A stretch of 64,000 nucleotides of DNA. Source: Mytilus californianus. Taxonomy: Eukaryota; Mollusca; Bivalvia; Mytilida; Mytilidae. Location: assembly GCF_021869535.1 (NCBI RefSeq), contig NW_026262581.1, forward strand, positions 120,990,771 through 121,054,770, in the 5' to 3' direction. The notes beneath the pieces are model-generated. The model saw nothing but the letters and a program-made list of their open reading frames with translations. It was not told the DNA's origin and searched no databases. Made by a program: the position numbers and the translations under genes. Each line of letters starts with the position of its first letter. The stretch's first letter is position 1. This document shows positions 1 to 13,885 of the stretch, one piece after another.

Positions 1-3000
1 ATTTTTATATACCGTATGGGATAATGATTCAATTCATTATACAGTCACTGGAAATAAGTATATCATACAAACAAGTCTAAACAAGTGACAACCATACAAT
101 ATATATGCCCACTGGATCTCAGTGTGATAGAGATACATAGTTAATACAAATATTTATATAAGTCTGAAAATTACACCCAACAGTGTTAGAATTAGATTTT
201 TCTGCTGACAAATTTTTGTCCGTCCCTCAGCGGGATTCGAACTCACACCTTTGATACACTACAGCACCAATCGCTTAGCCTCATGTCCAGCGCTCTAGAC
301 CACTCGACCACATCCGCTATATAAAAATATAACTTCAATAGTCGTAGTGTTACCTTGTCACGGAAGGCGAATCTAGAGATAGACATAAGACATGTGTTTA
401 AGCGTGTGTAGATGTTATATTATTATTTTATACACAATGTATTTTTTTATTTGTCAGCAATCTAACTCAACAATTTTTATATACCGTATGGGATAATGAT
501 TCAATTCATTATACAGTCACTGGAAATAAGTATATCATACAAACAAGTCTAAACAAGTGACAACCATACAATATATATGCCCACTGGATCTCAGTGTGAT
601 AGAGATACATAGTTAATACAAATATTTATATAAGTCTGAAAATTACACCCAACAGTGTTAGAATTAGATTTTTCTGCTGACAAATTTTTGTCCGTCCCTC
701 AGCGGGATTCGAACTCACACCTTTGATACACTACAGCACCAATCGCTTAGCCTCATGTCCAGCGCTCTAGACCACTCGACCACATCCGCTATATAAAAAT
801 ATAACTTCAATAGTCGTAGTGTTACCTTGTCACGGAAGGCGAATCTAGAGATAGACATAAGACATGTGTTTAAGCGTGTGTAGATGTTATATTATTATTT
901 TATACACAATGTATTTTTTTATTTGTCAGCAATCTAACTCAACAATTTTTATATACCGTATGGGATAATGATTCAATTCATTATACAGTCACTGGAAATA
1001 AGTATATCATACAAACAAGTCTAAACAAGTGACAACCATACAATATATATGCCCACTGGATCTCAGTGTGATAGAGATACATAGTTAATACAAATATTTA
1101 TATAAGTCTGAAAATTACACCCAACAGTGTTAGAATTAGATTTTTCTGCTGACAAATTTTTGTCCGTCCCTCAGCGGGATTCGAACTCACACCTTTGATA
1201 CACTACAGCACCAATCGCTTAGCCTCATGTCCAGCGCTCTAGACCACTCGACCACATCCGCTATATAAAAATATAACTTCAATAGTCGTAGTGTTACCTT
1301 GTCACGGAAGGCGAATCTAGAGATAGACATAAGACATGTGTTTAAGCGTGTGTAGATGTTATATTATTATTTTATACACAATGTATTTTTTTATTTGTCA
1401 GCAATCTAACTCAACAATTTTTATATACCGTATGGGATAATGATTCAATTCATTATACAGTCACTGGAAATAAGTATATCATACAAACAAGTCTAAACAA
1501 GTGACAACCATACAATATATATGCCCACTGGATCTCAGTGTGATAGAGATACATAGTTAATACAAATATTTATATAAGTCTGAAAATTACACCCAACAGT
1601 GTTAGAATTAGATTTTTCTGCTGACAAATTTTTGTCCGTCCCTCAGCGGGATTCGAACTCACACCTTTGATACACTACAGCACCAATCGCTTAGCCTCAT
1701 GTCCAGCGCTCTAGACCACTCGACCACATCCGCTATATAAAAATATAACTTCAATAGTCGTAGTGTTACCTTGTCACGGAAGGCGAATCTAGAGATAGAC
1801 ATAAGACATGTGTTTAAGCGTGTGTAGATGTTATATTATTATTTTATACACAATGTATTTTTTTATTTGTCAGCAATCTAACTCAACAATTTTTATATAC
1901 CGTATGGGATAATGATTCAATTCATTATACAGTCACTGGAAATAAGTATATCATACAAACAAGTCTAAACAAGTGACAACCATACAATATATATGCCCAC
2001 TGGATCTCAGTGTGATAGAGATACATAGTTAATACAAATATTTATATAAGTCTGAAAATTACACCCAACAGTGTTAGAATTAGATTTTTCTGCTGACAAA
2101 TTTTTGTCCGTCCCTCAGCGGGATTCGAACTCACACCTTTGATACACTACAGCACCAATCGCTTAGCCTCATGTCCAGCGCTCTAGACCACTCGACCACA
2201 TCCGCTATATAAAAATATAACTTCAATAGTCGTAGTGTTACCTTGTCACGGAAGGCGAATCTAGAGATAGACATAAGACATGTGTTTAAGCGTGTGTAGA
2301 TGTTATATTATTATTTTATACACAATGTATTTTTTTATTTGTCAGCAATCTAACTCAACAATTTTTATATACCGTATGGGATAATGATTCAATTCATTAT
2401 ACAGTCACTGGAAATAAGTATATCATACAAACAAGTCTAAACAAGTGACAACCATACAATATATATGCCCACTGGATCTCAGTGTGATAGAGATACATAG
2501 TTAATACAAATATTTATATAAGTCTGAAAATTACACCCAACAGTGTTAGAATTAGATTTTTCTGCTGACAAATTTTTGTCCGTCCCTCAGCGGGATTCGA
2601 ACTCACACCTTTGATACACTACAGCACCAATCGCTTAGCCTCATGTCCAGCGCTCTAGACCACTCGACCACATCCGCTATATAAAAATATAACTTCAATA
2701 GTCGTAGTGTTACCTTGTCACGGAAGGCGAATCTAGAGATAGACATAAGACATGTGTTTAAGCGTGTGTAGATGTTATATTATTATTTTATACACAATGT
2801 ATTTTTTTATTTGTCAGCAATCTAACTCAACAATTTTTATATACCGTATGGGATAATGATTCAATTCATTATACAGTCACTGGAAATAAGTATATCATAC
2901 AAACAAGTCTAAACAAGTGACAACCATACAATATATATGCCCACTGGATCTCAGTGTGATAGAGATACATAGTTAATACAAATATTTATATAAGTCTGAA

Positions 3001-6000
3001 AATTACACCCAACAGTGTTAGAATTAGATTTTTCTGCTGACAAATTTTTGTCCGTCCCTCAGCGGGATTCGAACTCACACCTTTGATACACTACAGCACC
3101 AATCGCTTAGCCTCATGTCCAGCGCTCTAGACCACTCGACCACATCCGCTATATAAAAATATAACTTCAATAGTCGTAGTGTTACCTTGTCACGGAAGGC
3201 GAATCTAGAGATAGACATAAGACATGTGTTTAAGCGTGTGTAGATGTTATATTATTATTTTATACACAATGTATTTTTTTATTTGTCAGCAATCTAACTC
3301 AACAATTTTTATATACCGTATGGGATAATGATTCAATTCATTATACAGTCACTGGAAATAAGTATATCATACAAACAAGTCTAAACAAGTGACAACCATA
3401 CAATATATATGCCCACTGGATCTCAGTGTGATAGAGATACATAGTTAATACAAATATTTATATAAGTCTGAAAATTACACCCAACAGTGTTAGAATTAGA
3501 TTTTTCTGCTGACAAATTTTTGTCCGTCCCTCAGCGGGATTCGAACTCACACCTTTGATACACTACAGCACCAATCGCTTAGCCTCATGTCCAGCGCTCT
3601 AGACCACTCGACCACATCCGCTATATAAAAATATAACTTCAATAGTCGTAGTGTTACCTTGTCACGGAAGGCGAATCTAGAGATAGACATAAGACATGTG
3701 TTTAAGCGTGTGTAGATGTTATATTATTATTTTATACACAATGTATTTTTTTATTTGTCAGCAATCTAACTCAACAATTTTTATATACCGTATGGGATAA
3801 TGATTCAATTCATTATACAGTCACTGGAAATAAGTATATCATACAAACAAGTCTAAACAAGTGACAACCATACAATATATATGCCCACTGGATCTCAGTG
3901 TGATAGAGATACATAGTTAATACAAATATTTATATAAGTCTGAAAATTACACCCAACAGTGTTAGAATTAGATTTTTCTGCTGACAAATTTTTGTCCGTC
4001 CCTCAGCGGGATTCGAACTCACACCTTTGATACACTACAGCACCAATCGCTTAGCCTCATGTCCAGCGCTCTAGACCACTCGACCACATCCGCTATATAA
4101 AAATATAACTTCAATAGTCGTAGTGTTACCTTGTCACGGAAGGCGAATCTAGAGATAGACATAAGACATGTGTTTAAGCGTGTGTAGATGTTATATTATT
4201 ATTTTATACACAATGTATTTTTTTATTTGTCAGCAATCTAACTCAACAATTTTTATATACCGTATGGGATAATGATTCAATTCATTATACAGTCACTGGA
4301 AATAAGTATATCATACAAACAAGTCTAAACAAGTGACAACCATACAATATATATGCCCACTGGATCTCAGTGTGATAGAGATACATAGTTAATACAAATA
4401 TTTATATAAGTCTGAAAATTACACCCAACAGTGTTAGAATTAGATTTTTCTGCTGACAAATTTTTGTCCGTCCCTCAGCGGGATTCGAACTCACACCTTT
4501 GATACACTACAGCACCAATCGCTTAGCCTCATGTCCAGCGCTCTAGACCACTCGACCACATCCGCTATATAAAAATATAACTTCAATAGTCGTAGTGTTA
4601 CCTTGTCACGGAAGGCGAATCTAGAGATAGACATAAGACATGTGTTTAAGCGTGTGTAGATGTTATATTATTATTTTATACACAATGTATTTTTTTATTT
4701 GTCAGCAATCTAACTCAACAATTTTTATATACCGTATGGGATAATGATTCAATTCATTATACAGTCACTGGAAATAAGTATATCATACAAACAAGTCTAA
4801 ACAAGTGACAACCATACAATATATATGCCCACTGGATCTCAGTGTGATAGAGATACATAGTTAATACAAATATTTATATAAGTCTGAAAATTACACCCAA
4901 CAGTGTTAGAATTAGATTTTTCTGCTGACAAATTTTTGTCCGTCCCTCAGCGGGATTCGAACTCACACCTTTGATACACTACAGCACCAATCGCTTAGCC
5001 TCATGTCCAGCGCTCTAGACCACTCGACCACATCCGCTATATAAAAATATAACTTCAATAGTCGTAGTGTTACCTTGTCACGGAAGGCGAATCTAGAGAT
5101 AGACATAAGACATGTGTTTAAGCGTGTGTAGATGTTATATTATTATTTTATACACAATGTATTTTTTTATTTGTCAGCAATCTAACTCAACAATTTTTAT
5201 ATACCGTATGGGATAATGATTCAATTCATTATACAGTCACTGGAAATAAGTATATCATACAAACAAGTCTAAACAAGTGACAACCATACAATATATATGC
5301 CCACTGGATCTCAGTGTGATAGAGATACATAGTTAATACAAATATTTATATAAGTCTGAAAATTACACCCAACAGTGTTAGAATTAGATTTTTCTGCTGA
5401 CAAATTTTTGTCCGTCCCTCAGCGGGATTCGAACTCACACCTTTGATACACTACAGCACCAATCGCTTAGCCTCATGTCCAGCGCTCTAGACCACTCGAC
5501 CACATCCGCTATATAAAAATATAACTTCAATAGTCGTAGTGTTACCTTGTCACGGAAGGCGAATCTAGAGATAGACATAAGACATGTGTTTAAGCGTGTG
5601 TAGATGTTATATTATTATTTTATACACAATGTATTTTTTTATTTGTCAGCAATCTAACTCAACAATTTTTATATACCGTATGGGATAATGATTCAATTCA
5701 TTATACAGTCACTGGAAATAAGTATATCATACAAACAAGTCTAAACAAGTGACAACCATACAATATATATGCCCACTGGATCTCAGTGTGATAGAGATAC
5801 ATAGTTAATACAAATATTTATATAAGTCTGAAAATTACACCCAACAGTGTTAGAATTAGATTTTTCTGCTGACAAATTTTTGTCCGTCCCTCAGCGGGAT
5901 TCGAACTCACACCTTTGATACACTACAGCACCAATCGCTTAGCCTCATGTCCAGCGCTCTAGACCACTCGACCACATCCGCTATATAAAAATATAACTTC

Positions 6001-7240
6001 AATAGTCGTAGTGTTACCTTGTCACGGAAGGCGAATCTAGAGATAGACATAAGACATGTGTTTAAGCGTGTGTAGATGTTATATTATTATTTTATACACA
6101 ATGTATTTTTTTATTTGTCAGCAATCTAACTCAACAATTTTTATATACCGTATGGGATAATGATTCAATTCATTATACAGTCACTGGAAATAAGTATATC
6201 ATACAAACAAGTCTAAACAAGTGACAACCATACAATATATATGCCCACTGGATCTCAGTGTGATAGAGATACATAGTTAATACAAATATTTATATAAGTC
6301 TGAAAATTACACCCAACAGTGTTAGAATTAGATTTTTCTGCTGACAAATTTTTGTCCGTCCCTCAGCGGGATTCGAACTCACACCTTTGATACACTACAG
6401 CACCAATCGCTTAGCCTCATGTCCAGCGCTCTAGACCACTCGACCACATCCGCTATATAAAAATATAACTTCAATAGTCGTAGTGTTACCTTGTCACGGA
6501 AGGCGAATCTAGAGATAGACATAAGACATGTGTTTAAGCGTGTGTAGATGTTATATTATTATTTTATACACAATGTATTTTTTTATTTGTCAGCAATCTA
6601 ACTCAACAATTTTTATATACCGTATGGGATAATGATTCAATTCATTATACAGTCACTGGAAATAAGTATATCATACAAACAAGTCTAAACAAGTGACAAC
6701 CATACAATATATATGCCCACTGGATCTCAGTGTGATAGAGATACATAGTTAATACAAATATTTATATAAGTCTGAAAATTACACCCAACAGTGTTAGAAT
6801 TAGATTTTTCTGCTGACAAATTTTTGTCCGTCCCTCAGCGGGATTCGAACTCACACCTTTGATACACTACAGCACCAATCGCTTAGCCTCATGTCCAGCG
6901 CTCTAGACCACTCGACCACATCCGCTATATAAAAATATAACTTCAATAGTCGTAGTGTTACCTTGTCACGGAAGGCGAATCTAGAGATAGACATAAGACA
7001 TGTGTTTAAGCGTGTGTAGATGTTATATTATTATTTTATACACAATGTATTTTTTTATTTGTCAGCAATCTAACTCAACAATTTTTATATACCGTATGGG
7101 ATAATGATTCAATTCATTATACAGTCACTGGAAATAAGTATATCATACAAACAAGTCTAAACAAGTGACAACCATACAATATATATGCCCACTGGATCTC
7201 AGTGTGATAGAGATACATAGTTAATACAAATATTTATATA
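1..7240. repeat. 472-bp tandem satellite array, about 15.3 copies
   Basis: The segment beginning ATTTTTATATACCGTATGGG at position 1 recurs at 473, 945 and so on every 472 bp up to 7081. That gives 15 full units plus a partial one of about 160 bp. By eye the copies are identical. The last unit stops at about 7240 inside AAATATTTATATA and passes straight into TCCCTTGATATATATATA. The left end is beyond the window. Each unit contains a minus-strand tRNA-derived sequence with polymerase III box A and box B matches, so the array is a tandemly amplified SINE-containing segment. Perfect identity means recent amplification, strong homogenisation, or an assembly that copied one unit; the sequence alone cannot separate these. 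Confidence 0.97.
222..318 (-). repeat. tRNA-derived SINE head (first of 15 identical copies)
   Basis: Read on the minus strand this stretch has a box A-like TGGTCGAGTGGTCTAGAGCG and a box B-like GAGTTCGAATCC, spaced as in a long-variable-arm (Leu/Ser type) tRNA. The acceptor and T-stem pairing are poor, so it is a tRNA-derived SINE promoter region and not a functional tRNA. The downstream body (TCTAACACTGTTGGG) is shared with the single SINE at 13886-14030. The same sequence lies at the same place in each later 472-bp unit (694, 1166 and so on). Confidence 0.75.
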
Positions 7241-8508
7241 TCCCTTGATATATATATATATATATATACATAAGACTGGTTATAAGTTTTATTCTAAACT
7301 AAACTATATACATGTTTACAGTAAAGTGTAAAGCACACAAGTGACGATATCATGGAAACAGTTCTCATATAAAGATAACATAGATAGTAACAGTTTAGCA
7401 TCTGATTAGAATTTCAACTTGATAGTAAACATATGCACTCTGGTGTTTTCCCAGACTATAGAGTTACATATAGTTCATTGACTTAATATTTACAGTAGCA
7501 ACATGATATTAAAATTTGAAAAGCATTGGTTAAACTGTTCACAAGTTATTGCACATACAGCCTGCCATACTTCATAATTTTAATAACCATTTTTTGAAGA
7601 AATAATGCTGTGTTTAACATTGACTATGAGGAATAATAGTGTCATTTAATATTTTCACACGATCAACATTATTCCATAAATATATAGTTAAATTTAAACT
7701 ATAAATGCATCGCATTTAGAAAACGAGAGCCTACTATTTTGAAATACAGCTAGAAATTGACAAGCTAATATAATGTAAATGAAATGCACCCAGTATCTTA
7801 AAATCAAAACTGATGTTCTGATTGGTAGATTAAATCCTGCCTTATAAATATTTATGGCAAATGCAACGACAATAAGGCCCAAAAAAATTGAAAATGTTTG
7901 ATGTTGTCTACCCAACCACCTAAAAAGCAGCCTACCCGAAAATTTTTATGACACAAATCGTTTAAAATTAAAAAAAATCAAAGATTTCTTCCTACTCTAA
8001 TGTGTGTTTTCTTATGTACACATGTAACTTATGTTGTTGGCACCAAAACAATTAAATCCCTATCTACCTACCCAACCCTACAAGGAATGGGTAGGCAACA
8101 TCAAACAAAAAATGTTTTAACGGTGGCCAAAATGTTTTTTTTTCTGCTAAACAGATCTAAAAATACTAGCATCTACAGGAAATAATTCTTCATGTTCTCT
8201 GTACCCATGCACTTCTACTTCTATCCCTTTTTCTTCGATCAGTAAAATCTGTAACATTTCTGTCTCACTTATTCATGTTATTCCTTATTTTAATATCATA
8301 ATCTTTTTTTTTCCTTTTACAGAGTAATATATTACTTCAGGTGAAATGTGTTGAATGCATACCTGCCGACTTTTCCATATCTCCATGTGGGATTTTTAGC
8401 GCAAGAGGACCTAATGCTTCTCTTATATATTCATACAATGTATACACATTACAGATCACAGTTCTCAACTTTACTCTGAATGAAGTAACAAGGTTCTGTT
8501 AAAAAATG
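7241..8508. other. non-coding flank with TA microsatellite and inverted repeat
   Basis: A TA microsatellite lies at about 7247-7268, next to the end of the satellite. An inverted repeat has arms TTTGATGTTGTCTACCCA near 7889 and TGGGTAGGCAACATCAAA near 8088, with a spacer of about 180 bp, like a small MITE. The rest is AT-rich and I see no gene. It lies downstream of the 3' end of the Asterix gene and probably includes its 3' UTR. Confidence 0.5.
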
Positions 8509-9684
8509 CTACCATGGTGGTGACATTGGCTGAGGATTCTGTAAATATGCCATCACAACTGCCGATATTGATAACCTGAAAATGAAATATTATATACACA
8601 GAATTACATACATAATATAATATCAAAATAAACTCATGACTCAAATGGACGGGTTGCACAGAATTTGTTAAACAATGGAAAATGGTTTATAATGAATATT
8701 TAAAAATATACACTTGTATATGGAAATATAAAATATAGATGAAAGTTTGGAAAAAATTCCTAGAACAATTCCATAACAGCAGGTGCACAACTTCAATTTG
8801 TGTGCAATATTCCATGTGAAGTTTCAAGGATCTGAATTGAAAACTAGGATGAGTGGCTTACGTTTCCAAATCTGGTGAGAAGGAAAAAATCATTATACAA
8901 CTTCATTATAGAAGGTGCAAAACTACAATATATGTACAAGCTTTCTGTAAAGTTCAATGGTCTAAGTTGAAAACTGTATGAGAAGTTAATAATAGAAATA
9001 GGAACTGTCTTTTGTAAATTTTGCTGAATATTGACTAAAAAGTTTTTAAGTATGGAAAAATAGGAATAAAATCCCCAACTAGTTGAAAACTGCAGGAGAA
9101 GTTGCCTTGATAAGAAATTTCAGTTTTAAAATTTTTTTTTTTCATCTATGTTTCAAACATTGTATATTCTATTGGCATACAACTGTATAGAACATGTAAT
9201 ACTTACATAAAACTACTGAGCATCTGTTTGGTGTCTTCTGAAGTACGAGAATTTGCAAAACTAATAAAAGAACAATAAACTGCTGCCCAAGCACACCATT
9301 TTAACTGAAATACAAAACATGACAAATAATTATAATATAAACTACTTATTATTAATAGTAACATGACTTACGGATTTTTTATATAAGGTAAAATATAACT
9401 ACTAGTCTCAATATTTTAACAAACTGAAACTCCTGTTTTTATATCTTGTTTGTATATTGAACAGTTCAACTTTTTTGGAGTAAGTACAGTATCCTTGCTA
9501 ACAATTAAGCATTTTTTGTTTAACAACCCATTGTGTAGAAAAGAATTTTTAGTTCTGAATGATCAAATTTATCAAGGCACATATGTCAAAACGTAAGGCT
9601 TAATTCCTACCTTCATCATAAGTCCACACATACGGCCTCAGTGTTGGATCATCAGATGGGCCTCCTTGTTGTGGTGGCTTATAC
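8509..9684 (-). CDS. WDR83OS: Protein Asterix (PAT complex subunit), 5'-incomplete and with an internal deletion
   Basis: Asterix is a small ER membrane protein (about 105 residues) that acts with CCDC47 in the PAT complex to help insert multi-pass membrane proteins. Three minus-strand exons are seen. Exon 9684-9611 (after CAG, before GTAGGA) encodes [15 protein letters not shown] and, in another frame, MCGLMMK. Exon 9304-9207 encodes [20 protein letters not shown] and on to MLSSF, before GTAAGT. Exon 8575-8509 encodes [20 protein letters not shown], then W and a stop. Junction phases fit for the last two exons. The family has about 12 residues (a DYMN-LLGMIFS-like segment) between DDPT and MCGLM. 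Here only 10 nt separate them, a net loss of about 26 nt that also shifts the frame. The first exon (start and DPRR-like motif) was not found upstream. This is either a damaged copy or an assembly or haplotype error in a real gene. Identification is from family knowledge. Confidence 0.88.
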
Positions 9685-10521
9685 CTGAAAAATTTCAAAC
9701 ACAGTTTTGTTTATTTGTTCTTATGTCATCTCACTATTTTTACCGAATTATATTCAGCAAGATAACTGAGGCATATGTCCACACTGTTGAGAAGAGTTTT
9801 CCCAGTGAGTCATTATAAAAATCACTGCAAAATATAAAAATGATAGTCTCTAAAACAAACATGTCTTTTAACTTGAAGTTTTCTTTGTTCATTTGTTGTT
9901 ATTGTACATAGAAATAAGTTATTTTACAAGAATACTCAGAATTCGTCATGTGAATCTTATAATGATGTATTTCCCATTTATTTGGTAATAGTGGTAAACA
10001 TTTAAATCAAAGTTTAAAAGCTCAGTATCATAAATATTTGAATGAGACATCAAAAGTTATATAGGAATCGAGTTTAGATACATGGAGATTAACTCTTTGT
10101 TCGATTGTTTTTTTTTAATAGACAAGCAACTTAGATACATAATGTATCCTCCTTTTTGGAGATAGAACATTTCCCTACAAACAATGTATTTTTAGAAATG
10201 TATCCCTATATTTCCATTGGAGATAGACCATAGATTTTTTAACTTTGTAATATCCCCAATTATGTACTGCTGGATTTTGCTAAGCATTGCTCATAGATTG
10301 AGTTCAAACCATGCAAAACAATTTAAGATAATTTTGATAACAATTATTTAACAGCAAAAATACCGCGATACAACACAATAAAAATATTTTTCTCTGAATT
10401 AACTAGATTAACAAGCCATTATAATCCAATGGGAGTGTGGAGATAGAACTGTGTAGTTCTGACAAAAACTTGTAGAGTGTAGAAATCTTATGTTACAGTT
10501 GTATAGGGAGATTGAACACTG
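9685..10521. other. non-coding, upstream of the Asterix exons
   Basis: AT-rich sequence that should contain part of the first Asterix intron. I looked for a first exon with a start codon and an Asp-Pro-Arg-Arg-like motif and did not find one here. No other feature is seen. Confidence 0.4.
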
Positions 10522-11986
10522 TACTTGGATATATAGCTATCTCCGTTTTTATCAAAAGTGGACATATAACACTATAAGATTCACACGACGATATATTTGT
10601 ACATGTCAACATTTTTTTTCCAGTTTTTTACCATATGAAAGCCACTGCCACTCCAGTATGAATCATACAATTGTTATTCTTGTTTTATTGTTTGTATTTC
10701 ATGCCATAACCATTTATTGTATTAAAAATGTGTTTGCATTTATAAATAGTCTAATGTCTATTATTCAGTTCATCCATTTGGAAGAACCTTTCTATTGGAT
10801 TTCTTGTTGGTTCTCATCCTGAATTAAATGCATGAAATATTTGCTACTGGACATTAAGCAAACACAATCACTCATCATGTTATTACAATTGGTTGATTCT
10901 AGACCGATTACCCATAAAAACAAGGGACTGGTAACTCCATCTAAAGAGCACTTTGTCTAGAGAAAGCAGAACTGTTGTACCTGTATTCATGATAATTGGC
11001 CTATCAAATGCTTGTTAATCATAATCAGAGTTTAAGGGGATTCAAAAAAGTGATAGAGAGTTAAATAATGTGTTTTGCACCCTTTGTAACACACAAACAT
11101 GTATTTATATTCAGTTATTCAACAAAAAGTGGAATAATTAGACATTCCCAAGCTCTAGAGAGCTATTAACACTAAGACTAAGCTGTTCTACAATTAGCCA
11201 AACCTGCAACTTTTAAAAAAAGCGTGACACTTGCATGCCTGTGTAGTAAAACAGAGGGAGGACCCTATGCGTTATTATGAACTTCAAAAGCGTGTCTCTA
11301 ATAATTATATATTTGTTTGCCATTAGCCAAATTATTTGGATTTAGTAAATATATTACTGATTTGATATCATCACCTTAATCAAAGTTTGGAAATATTAAA
11401 CTTCTCTCGAAGGTTTTTATATAGGGGACAATATAAAAGGAAGTGCACTTCATCTTCTACTTATCACTGCAAAATTTGGCAGAATCGTTCCGTTGCTAAA
11501 GTTTTTGGTTAACTGTATCTCCCAGTTTCAATGGCAAGTGAATGTGCACCTATTTTAATTTTTGTGAGAAGTGATCTCTCATATTTTGGTATATCAAAGC
11601 GTAGGTTAGCTTTTAAGTCAAATAATGAGCAAATTTTACTATATAATCTGAGTTTACCTGTGTTATTAGATTTAGTATGCTCAAGTTGATTTAATATCTT
11701 GCATTTATAAAAGTTTTTTTCATGAATCCTCAAACGCAGTATATGATACTTAAAGTGAATCCAAATTAAGTAACTTTTTTATTTTAAATAATGATTTTAG
11801 CCAGCAAGAGCTCTTCTGCGAATACAAATATTTATCTTTTATAAATGCAGATCTTAATAGATAATTTTTTTTTGTCGTTACCACAACTTCAATGTCAGTT
11901 AATCTAGCATACTATTTAAACATTTATCGATATGATAGAATCAATAATGGATAAAGTTCCAGTTCTGTACGTAAAGATAGACTTGG
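10522..11986. repeat. tandem segmental duplication, copy 1
   Basis: This segment is repeated immediately downstream at an offset of about 1465 bp (for example GCTATCTCCGTTTTTATC at 10536 and 12001). The two copies differ by scattered substitutions and small indels and look well over 95% alike. It carries a minus-strand fragment of a LINE ORF2 C-terminus (11509-11733), including the region that resembles the C-terminal zinc-finger part. The junction between copies reads GTAAAGATAGACTTGGATCT. Confidence 0.9.
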
Positions 11987-13800
11987 ATCTCAAATATATA
12001 GCTATCTCCGTTTTTATCAAAAGTGGACATATAACACTATAAGATTCACACGACGATATATTTGTACATGTCAACATTTTTTCCCAGTTTTTTACCATAT
12101 GAAAGCCACTGCCACTCCAGTATAAATCATACAATTGTTATTCTTGTTTTATAGTTTGTATTTCATGCCATAACCATTTATTGTATTAAAAATGTGTTTG
12201 CATTAATAAATAGTCTAATGTCTATTATTCAGTTCATCCATTTGGAAGAACCTTTCTATTGGATTTCTTGTTGGTTCTCATCCTGAATTATATGCATGAA
12301 ATATTTGCTACTGGACATTAAGCAAACACAATCACTCATCATGTTATTACAATTGGTTGATTCTAGACCGATTACCCATAAAAACAAGGGACTGGTAACT
12401 CCATCTAAAGAGCACTTTGTCTAGAGAAAGCAGAACTGTTGTACCTGTATTCATGATAATTGGCCTATCAAATGCTTGTTAATCATAATCAGAGTTTAAG
12501 GGGATTCAAAAAAGTGATAGAGAGTTAAATAATGTGTTTTGCACCCTTTGTAACACACAAACATGTATTTATATTCAGTTAATTCAACAGAAAGTGGAAT
12601 AATTAGACATTCCCAAGCTCTAGAGAGCTATTAACACTAAGACTAAGCTGTTCTACAATTAGCCAAACCTGCAACTTTTAAAAAAAGCGTGACACTTGCA
12701 TGCCTGTGTAGTAAAAAAGAGGGAGGACCCTTTGCGTTATTATGAACTTCAAAAGCGTGTCTCTAATAATTATATATTTGTTTGGCCTTAGCCAAATTAT
12801 TAGGATTTAGTAAATATATTACTGATTTGATATCATCATCTTTAATCAAAGTTTGGAAAATATTAAACTTCTCTCGAAGGTTTTTATATAAGGGACAATA
12901 TAAAAGGAAGTGCACTTCATCTTCTACTTATCACTGCAAAATTTGCAGAATCGTTCCGTTGCTAAAGTTTTTGGTTAACTGTATCTCCCAGTTTCAATGG
13001 CAAGTGAATGTGCACTTATTTTAATTTTTGTGAGAAGTGATCTCTCATATTTTGGTATATCAAAGCGTAGGTTAGCTTTTAAGTCAAATAATGAGCAAAT
13101 TTTACTATATAATCTGAGTTTACCTGTGTTATTAGATTTAGTATGCTCAAGTTGATTTAATTTCTTGCATTTATAAAAGTTTTTTTCATGAATCCTCAAA
13201 CGCAGTATATGATACTTGAAGTGAATCCAAATTAAGTAACTTTTTTATTTTGAATAATGATTTTAGCCAGCAAGAGCTCTTCTGCGAATACAAATATTTA
13301 TCTTCTATAAATGCAGATCTTAATAGATAATTTTTTTTTTGTCGTTACCACAACTTCAATGTCAGTTAATCTAGCATACTATTTAAACATTTATCGATAT
13401 GATAGAATCAATAATGGATAATGTTCCAGTTCTGTACGTAAAGATAGATTGGAAGCCTTACCATGGATACCAAGAATATTTTTCATAATCATATTCTGAA
13501 CCTTTTCAAATGGAAGTTTATCTGCCGTGTCTTTGTTTATATTAAAATCTGAGATACAAATTCCAGATCCATAAGTCATTATAGGTGAAATTAATGAGTT
13601 GAAAAGTCTCACTCATTTTCCCACTGTAATACAGTTGAGTATATGGTATTTTTGATTTTAAGGCAAAATATGCCTTGCGTGCTTTATCAGCAAGATTTTC
13701 AGCTGCTATATTTAGTCTAGCCTTATTGTTGAAGACAATACCTAGGTACTTGTATTCTGTTGCAGATTCTAATGGTTGCGGGCCAAAATAAAACAATTTC
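11370..13800 (-). pseudogene. decayed LINE reverse transcriptase C-terminal fragment (LINE-C)
   Basis: Minus-strand reading gives pieces typical of the C-terminal half of jockey/CR1-type ORF2. At 13796-13542 it reads LESATEYKYLGIVFNNKARL and a following basic region. At 13612-13391 it reads LFNSLISPIMTYGSGI and then ILGIHGKASNLSLRTELEHY. At 13199-12975, and again in the duplicate at 11733-11509, it reads LRLYSKICSLFDLKANLRF. Near 12930-12890 a VEDEVHFLLYCPLYKNL-like stretch can be read with a frame change. Frameshifts and stops break every part, and the RT palm with its catalytic Asp residues is absent. The region from 11986 downward is a second copy made by the local duplication. It is a dead 3' fragment. 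Confidence 0.75.
11987..13452. repeat. tandem segmental duplication, copy 2
   Basis: Second copy of the segment at 10522-11986. Only this copy joins directly to the rest of the LINE fragment (13452-13800), so this end keeps the original arrangement and copy 1 is the added one. Length differences come from single-base indels, for example an extra T in a T-run near 13335. Confidence 0.9.
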
Positions 13801-13885
13801 TGTCTATTAGAGTAACCTCAGATTTTGGTTAAGGTAGTCTCTGATGAAATGTCAAGAAAATACAAAGAACAAGAACACCCATATA

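Noticed and set aside
222-318. Array of functional tRNA genes, 15 copies
   Set aside because: Box A and box B fit, but the acceptor and T stems do not pair properly, and the sequence continues as a SINE body.
1-7240. CRISPR-like array
   Set aside because: Unit of 472 bp with no variable spacers in an animal genome; it is a satellite.
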